Shown: in pieces, positions 59,213 through 64,000 of the stretch
Numbering within the stretch: the first letter of the stretch is position 1
Layout: every line of letters begins with the position of its first letter
Made by a program: the position numbers and the translations under genes
The notes under the pieces: model-generated
Told to the model about the DNA's origin: nothing
What the model saw: the letters and a program-made list of their open reading frames with translations, nothing else
The model's database searches: none
NCBI GenBank assembly: GCA_028408365.1
Contig: JAOOLD010000002.1
Location: 94,780 to 158,779 of the forward strand
Direction: 5' to 3'
DNA length: 64,000 nucleotides
DNA from: Bacteroidota bacterium
GTDB lineage: Bacteria > Bacteroidota > Bacteroidia > Flavobacteriales > BACL11

Positions 59213-59983
59213 ATGTCAATAATACAAACGGCCGAGAGAAGTAGTGGGGAAGATGCCTCAGAAAATGTAATTTTTCAAAGGCATTTGATTGCATATAAAA
59301 AGGCTGCTGAGCTTGTAAAAAAAAATACTTTAGAAATTGGATGTGGTGAGGGCTATGGAATAAAAGAGTTATTGCCAAAAGTTAAAAAATATATATGCAT
59401 AGACAAGTATGAGTCAAATATCAATTTCAAGTCTGAAAAATTAACTTTTATTAAAAGTGAAGTCCCACCGTTAAATAAAATAAAGTCTGATTCATTAGAC
59501 TTTGTCGTAACATTTCAAGTAATTGAGCATATTGAAAATGATAAGTTTTTTGTTGAAGAAATTTTTAGAGTTTTAAAGCCAGGCGGGAAACTGATATTAA
59601 CTACACCCAATAAGGTTATGACACTTTCAAGAAACCCATGGCATGTGAGGGAGTATACAAATTCTGAAATGAAGGAAATTTTATCAGTAGCTTTCACAAA
59701 TATTAAAATTTTTGGGGTCTACGGAAACCAAAAAGTTATGAACTACTATCAAAAAAATAAAGAATCCGTAAACAAAATAATGAAATGGGATATTTTTAAT
59801 TTGCAGTATAGATTACCAAGGAAGCTTTTACAAATTCCTTATGATATTTTAAATCGCTACAATAGAGTTTCTTTAAAAAATAAAAATTCTGAAATTGTGG
59901 ATTCAATTAATTTTACTGACTACTCTATAATACAAAGTCATGATGACAAGTATTTAGATCATTTTTGTGTAGCTACCAAGTAG
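59213..59983 (+). CDS. Class I SAM-dependent methyltransferase
   Basis: 256 residues. SAM-binding motif I LEIGCGEGYGIKELL, acidic end of strand 2 in CIDKYES, motif II DFVVTFQVIEHIEN and motif III LKPGGKLILTTPN place it in the Methyltransf_11/UbiE-like class. No signal peptide. The substrate is unknown; relatives act on quinones, lipids or sugars. It has its own promoter despite lying 15 bases after xth. It converges on the deacetylase with an 11-base overlap. Confidence 0.85.
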   Translation: MSIIQTAERSSGEDASENVIFQRHLIAYKKAAELVKKNTLEIGCGEGYGIKELLPKVKKYICIDKYESNINFKSEKLTFIKSEVPPLNKIKSDSLDFVVTFQVIEHIENDKFFVEEIFRVLKPGGKLILTTPNKVMTLSRNPWHVREYTNSEMKEILSVAFTNIKIFGVYGNQKVMNYYQKNKESVNKIMKWDIFNLQYRLPRKLLQIPYDILNRYNRVSLKNKNSEIVDSINFTDYSIIQSHDDKYLDHFCVATK

Positions 59984-60608
59984 AGCAAAATTCATATTCT
60001 CTTTTTAAAAGCTCCTCAAGAACATCCGGTAAATTCTTACAAACTTTATGATGACTTTTAGAATTACAGTGGAGGACGATTATAGATCCTTTTTTTACAT
60101 TTTTAAGAATGTTATTTTTAAATTCTGAATCACTTATTTTATTTGAAAAATCTAAAGGCATAATACTCCACATAATTATTTTAAAATCTTTAATTAGATT
60201 TTTAATTTGACTTATTTTAATTTTTCCAAATGGCGGTCTAAAAAGAGAGCTTTTTATTACTTTTTGTGCTTCAAAAACATCTTTTAAATATGTATTTGTT
60301 GAAGTTTTCCATCCATTTAAATGTGAATTAGTATGATTGCCAATTGAGTGATTAGTTTTTTTTATTTGCTCAATTAAGTAAGGATATTTGGCTGCCTTTT
60401 CTCCTTCAAGAAAAAAAGTTGCCTTTATTGAGTATTTATCTAAAATATTTAATATTTCTGTAGTGAAAATTGGATCAGGACCATCATCAAATGTCAACCA
60501 AATTTTTTTTTCTTTAGTTGGCATTTCCCATATTAAATTCTTAAAAAAAAATTTAAAAAATCTTGCCGGAGTGACTAAAAAACTATTGTAGCGAAAGAAA
60601 TTCATCAA
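59973..60608 (-). CDS. Polysaccharide deacetylase (NodB domain)
   Basis: 211 residues. NodB motifs: LTFDDGPDPIFT (catalytic base aspartate and metal aspartate), the metal histidines in GNHTNSHLNGW, RPPFGKIK and the late IVLHCNS with the catalytic histidine. It removes N- or O-acetyl groups from a polysaccharide such as peptidoglycan or an exopolysaccharide. A short N-terminus is present without a clear signal peptide, so its location is uncertain. It overlaps the DUF2723 gene by 26 bases. Confidence 0.88.
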   Translation of the reverse strand: MMNFFRYNSFLVTPARFFKFFFKNLIWEMPTKEKKIWLTFDDGPDPIFTTEILNILDKYSIKATFFLEGEKAAKYPYLIEQIKKTNHSIGNHTNSHLNGWKTSTNTYLKDVFEAQKVIKSSLFRPPFGKIKISQIKNLIKDFKIIMWSIMPLDFSNKISDSEFKNNILKNVKKGSIIVLHCNSKSHHKVCKNLPDVLEELLKREYEFCSTW

Positions 60609-63600
60609 CGAAGTTATTAATCACAAATTCAGACTTGGAAACCTCAATTTTTTCGTTGTTTTTTTCTTTGTAAAATAGGTCATTCTCCGTTGTGTAATCG
60701 AAGTCAGATTGGTATAAATTATTAGATTGAATGAGTCTGAATAAACTAGCTAAGATTTGTGTGCTAATCGAAAGATTTTGTTTAATTCCTTGTTTATCGC
60801 TAAAGTTAGAGAAAAACTTATATTCTTTCATAAAATCTTCAGACATCTCTGACAGAACATTCATTCCTTTTTCTTTGGCACCAGCTTTAAAATAGACATC
60901 AGCAATCGGAATTGCAAAAAAACTATAGTTGACAGTTTCTCTTGGAAATTCGCTCATACATTTATCTAAAGTTTTAATTGCTCTTACATTGTCACCATCT
61001 AGATGTAGTGCTTCAGCTAGTCTTGAATAGTTATTTCTAAAGTTCATAACCATTCTAGTGTTTGTTTCATCAAAATATAAATCACTGTTGTTAAATCCGC
61101 CCCAATTAAATTTATTTACAAGACGATCATACATTTTCTCCACTTCAACAGTTCCTGTTTGCCCATCAAATGATTTACTTTCATATGGAACTAATCTATA
61201 TGCTAACCCCTCAAGTTGAAAATAATTTTCAAGCCCCATAAAGTTGTCACGCCCTACAGTAATAGCAAAATAAATAGGTCTCTCCCAATTAAAATTTGCT
61301 AGTATATCTAGTACCATAAGTTTGTTTTTGTAGATGCCATTTCCTTTAATGTTCCATTTTAATTCATCAACAATTTTGTTATGATATTTTTCAGGAACAA
61401 AATTTAAAACCTTGGATCTATCTACTTTTAACTTAAGTTTTTTCGTTGGACAATAGTTTTTCATTCCAGCTGATGTCCTTATCTTAGCTTTAGCACTGTT
61501 ACTTCTGATAAACTTAATAACATCTTGTATATCAACATGCTCTTTAAATCTTTCTTGTATTAGTGTGTAGTCTCTTGTTCCTGTCCTATATTCCTTTTCA
61601 GTTAAAGATGATGGAATTGGTTTGGCATCATATGTAGCTCTTTTCATCTGATCGATGTACCAAGAGGTATTAAAAAGTGATAAGTTAACAACTTTAACAT
61701 CAGTTCTATAATTTTCAACTTCCTGCGCATACCAAAGAGGAAAAGTGTCATTATCTCCGTTAGTAAAAATGATTGCATCCTTATCACATGAGTCTAAATA
61801 GTTTTTTGCTACTTCAAGAGCAGTAAATCTACCTGATCTGTCATGGTCATCCCAATTTTCAAAAGCCAGAAGTGCTGGAGAGATAAGCAGAGCAATTACA
61901 AAAGAAAAAATAGATGCTTTCTTTGCATCAATAAATTTATTTATGTAATCAAAAAGAGCGATTGTCCCTAATCCAATCCAAATACTAAATGCATAAAATG
62001 AACCAACGTAGGCATAATCTCTTTCTCTTGGCTGAAATGGAGTTACGTTCAAGTAAACAATGATTAAAATACCAGTAAAGAGAAAGAAAAGCAAATTAGC
62101 TATGGCATCTTGTTGATTTCTTTTGAAGTGAAAGTACATACCTAAAATACCAAGCAGAAGAGGTAAAAAGTAATAATGATTTTTTCCTTTATTGTTTCTT
62201 AAGTGGTTTGGTAAAAAATCATCACTTGGTGTTCCTAGTCTAGCTTGATCAATAAACCCTATGCCACTCTCCCAATTCCCATATACTGGGTTACCATCCA
62301 TATTCATATAGTCATTTTGTCTACCTGCAAAATTCCACATGAAATATCTTAAATAAGACCATCCAATTTGATACTTAAAGAAAAAAGTAAGATTTTGACC
62401 AAATGATGGTACCTTATTATCATTTTTACTGAGTCCTGCCCATGATCTGTATCCATTTGCATGCCTGGACTGAGTATTGCTCCACATCCTAGGAAAAATT
62501 GTCTTATATTTTTTGCTGTAATTCGGTAGAGAATTTTTTCTCTTATCAATTACAATATACTTTCCCTTTTTTTTGTCTTTTTCATAAATGGGTTTACCAT
62601 CAATGTAAGGTTCTTTATTGTCAAGCTTTGCATTGAAATATTGTCCGTAGACAATTGGCCATGAGCCATATTGTTCTCTTTTGAGATAAGATAGAAGCCC
62701 AACAGCATCCTCTGGGTTATTCTCGTCTATAGGGGGGTTGGAGTTAGATCGAACAACTAAAATTGCAAATGAAGAGTATCCAATTAAAAGTACTAGTAGA
62801 CTTAAAATACCAGTGTTGTATAGTGGTTTATTTTTTTTCTTTGTGTAAATTAAGCTAAATGTTATAAATATAATTATTGCGATGAAATAAATTATTGTTC
62901 CTGAATTAAATGGAAGTCCGACTGTATTGGTGAAAAATAATTCAAATGAATAAATCAGGCTGACTGCTCCAGGAATGATTATCCCCTGAATAAAAATAAG
63001 AACTCCTAATGAAACAAGAAAAGCTTTAACTGCCCCAGTTTTGGTATACTTGTATTTTTTGTTATAATATATCATTCCCATTGCAGGAATAGTAAGTAAA
63101 CTTAGTAAGTGAACACCTATAGATAGACCAATAAGATATGATATAAGAATTAACCATCTTGATGAGCTAGCAGTTTCAGATTCTCTTTCCCATTTCATTA
63201 TACACCAAAAGGTTATGGCAGTAAAAAAAGAGGACATTGCATAAACTTCACCTTCCACAGCAGAAAACCAAAAAGAATCTGTAAATGTGTATGTTAATGA
63301 ACCAACTGCTCCAGAAAATAGAATTAGAAAATCTCTTATTTGCGCAGAACAGCTTAGAGTGAGTTTTTGAGCAAAGCCAGTAATTGTCCAAAAAAGAAAA
63401 AGTATTGTAAATGAGCTACACAGTGCCGATAAAATATTAATTGATATTGCAACTTGACTAGTAGCCGGTTCAGCAAACAATGAAAAAATCCTTCCTAAAA
63501 GCTGAAACAAAGGTGCTCCTGGTGGATGGCCAACTTCTAGCTTGTAAGCTGTTGAAATATATTCTCCACAGTCCCAAAAACTTACAGTTTGCTCAATAGT

Positions 63601-63675
63601 TGATAAGTAAACAAAACTTGCAATTGAAAAAATAGTCCAACCCAAAATATTATTGATTTTATTGAAATTGCTCAT
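60583..63675 (-). CDS. DUF2723 membrane protein (O-mannosyltransferase-like)
   Basis: 1030 residues. The N-terminal DUF2723 region has the loop SFWDCGEYISTAYKLEVGHPPGAPLFQLLGR, resembling the acidic first loop of GT-C glycosyltransferases, and around ten membrane helices to ~residue 600. The soluble part holds DAIIFTNGDNDTFPLWYAQE, NFNWERPIYFAITVG and TPR-like helices near the end (AEALHLDGDNVRAIKTLDKC). In Bacteroidota such proteins are candidates for protein O-glycosylation in the periplasm. It is the first gene of a unit with the deacetylase. No exact -7 element precedes the ATG. Confidence 0.88.
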   Translation of the reverse strand: MSNFNKINNILGWTIFSIASFVYLSTIEQTVSFWDCGEYISTAYKLEVGHPPGAPLFQLLGRIFSLFAEPATSQVAISINILSALCSSFTILFLFWTITGFAQKLTLSCSAQIRDFLILFSGAVGSLTYTFTDSFWFSAVEGEVYAMSSFFTAITFWCIMKWERESETASSSRWLILISYLIGLSIGVHLLSLLTIPAMGMIYYNKKYKYTKTGAVKAFLVSLGVLIFIQGIIIPGAVSLIYSFELFFTNTVGLPFNSGTIIYFIAIIIFITFSLIYTKKKNKPLYNTGILSLLVLLIGYSSFAILVVRSNSNPPIDENNPEDAVGLLSYLKREQYGSWPIVYGQYFNAKLDNKEPYIDGKPIYEKDKKKGKYIVIDKRKNSLPNYSKKYKTIFPRMWSNTQSRHANGYRSWAGLSKNDNKVPSFGQNLTFFFKYQIGWSYLRYFMWNFAGRQNDYMNMDGNPVYGNWESGIGFIDQARLGTPSDDFLPNHLRNNKGKNHYYFLPLLLGILGMYFHFKRNQQDAIANLLFFLFTGILIIVYLNVTPFQPRERDYAYVGSFYAFSIWIGLGTIALFDYINKFIDAKKASIFSFVIALLISPALLAFENWDDHDRSGRFTALEVAKNYLDSCDKDAIIFTNGDNDTFPLWYAQEVENYRTDVKVVNLSLFNTSWYIDQMKRATYDAKPIPSSLTEKEYRTGTRDYTLIQERFKEHVDIQDVIKFIRSNSAKAKIRTSAGMKNYCPTKKLKLKVDRSKVLNFVPEKYHNKIVDELKWNIKGNGIYKNKLMVLDILANFNWERPIYFAITVGRDNFMGLENYFQLEGLAYRLVPYESKSFDGQTGTVEVEKMYDRLVNKFNWGGFNNSDLYFDETNTRMVMNFRNNYSRLAEALHLDGDNVRAIKTLDKCMSEFPRETVNYSFFAIPIADVYFKAGAKEKGMNVLSEMSEDFMKEYKFFSNFSDKQGIKQNLSISTQILASLFRLIQSNNLYQSDFDYTTENDLFYKEKNNEKIEVSKSEFVINNFVDEFLSLQ

Positions 63676-63756
63676 TAAATTGTTATTTCTGCGAATTTAT
63701 GAAAATTAATTTCTCTATTTCTTTCAAAATAAAAGTTCTTTATTTGTAATTATTCC

Positions 63757-63764
63757 TATTTTTG
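63757..63764 (+). promoter_or_regulatory. -7 promoter element of tRNA-Gln
   Basis: TATTTTTG, 15 bases from the tRNA 5' end. Confidence 0.55.
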
Positions 63765-63779
63765 CGATCTCAAATATAT

Positions 63780-63852
63780 TGCCCGATGGTGTAACTGGCA
63801 ACACGTCTGGTTTTGGTCCAGAAGAGTCTAGGTTCGATCCCTAGTCGGGCAA
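63780..63852 (+). tRNA. tRNA-Gln (anticodon TTG)
   Basis: 73 bases. Acceptor TGCCCGA/TCGGGCA, anticodon arm TCTGG-TTTTGGT-CCAGA giving TTG, T-arm CTAGGTTCGATCCCTAG, discriminator A. The CCA end is not encoded. The presence of gatC suggests Gln-tRNA(Gln) may be made by transamidation. Confidence 0.95.
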
Positions 63853-63923
63853 CTTACTTTTTACTATAATTTTGTTTTTTTTTACTGGATGGTTAAAATC
63901 TTGCAAAAACTACTATTTTTTCT

Positions 63924-63931
63924 TAGATTTG
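63924..63931 (+). promoter_or_regulatory. -7 promoter element of the gene at the window end
   Basis: TAGATTTG, 7 bases before the ATG at 63939. Confidence 0.5.
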
Positions 63932-63938
63932 TATAGGG

Positions 63939-64000
63939 ATGGAAGAAGCAATCAAAAACTCATATATGATAAACTCATTACAAAAATTTTCTAAAGTTAT
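63939..64000 (+). CDS. Start of an unidentified protein (3' partial)
   Basis: An open frame from ATG 63939 to the window edge (MEEAIKNSYMINSLQKFSKV). About 20 residues only, so no family can be assigned. The start is supported by a -7 element 7 bases upstream. Confidence 0.5.
   Translation, partial: MEEAIKNSYMINSLQKFSKV

Noticed and set aside
1-64000. CRISPR arrays, prophage, insertion sequences
   Set aside because: No regularly spaced repeats, transposase, integrase, terminase or structural phage protein was found by reading the ORFs and intergenic regions.

Overview
The window looks like chromosomal DNA from a low-GC, compact marine member of the Bacteroidota, most likely Flavobacteriales. 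Supporting signs are two gene pairs of a type IX secretion (T9SS) cargo with a gliding-motility C-terminal domain plus a PorP/SprF-like partner; families typical of the phylum (DUF4270 lipoprotein, stand-alone GT5 domain, DUF2723, the ExbB/ExbD cluster); almost no Shine-Dalgarno sequences; and many copies of the Bacteroidota -7 promoter element TAnnTTTG. I saw no integrase, transposase, phage gene or CRISPR array. Genus cannot be set by reading alone.

Layout. 1-1.7 kb: 3' end of a T9SS cargo and its PorP/SprF partner, closed by a hairpin terminator. 1.9-14.1 kb: glycosyltransferase, hemW, msrB, a tight minus-strand operon metG-esterase-pseudouridine synthase-AsmA-histidine kinase, then an LD-carboxypeptidase coupled to an orphan aminotransferase C-terminus, gatC and plsC. 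14.1-26.2 kb: trpS, two secreted amidohydrolase-like proteins, hflX, an MsbA-like exporter, rbfA, an FtsX/LolE-like permease, dusB and a CPBP protease. 26.2-29.1 kb: an ExbB-ExbD-ExbD energising complex and a superoxide dismutase that appears to carry a Tat signal. 29.1-34.5 kb: a divergent tyrosine/homogentisate catabolic block (FAH-family hydrolase, flavin reductase and sulfotransferase one way; hmgA, HPPD, Bcp peroxidase and an HMA protein the other). 36-43.7 kb: radA, rfaE2, flippase-like protein and panC on the minus strand, facing away from a GT5 protein, DUF4270 lipoprotein and glmS. 43.7-46.1 kb: the only clearly accessory-looking stretch, with small unknown genes, inverted repeats and two genes that seem broken by single-base changes in their export or membrane leaders. 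46.1-64 kb: GT39, ABA4-like protein, YceI, CtpA protease, dCMP deaminase, tRNA-Leu, prs-rplY-pth, tRNA-Cys, the second T9SS pair, mce, HAD phosphatase, tRNA-Met, a DUF4197/coiled-coil/xth operon, a methyltransferase, a polysaccharide deacetylase, a large DUF2723 protein, tRNA-Gln and the start of one more gene.

The strongest genome-level signal is regulatory. In at least eight unrelated genes an exact TAnnTTTG element ends exactly four bases before an ATG or GTG start (five bases in a ninth). Given where this element normally sits relative to +1, those mRNAs should start at or within a base or two of the start codon, so they should be leaderless. Other genes and all four tRNAs carry the same element further upstream, as expected for ordinary promoters. 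The fixed spacing also supports several GTG starts, including the one that adds a Tat leader to the superoxide dismutase.
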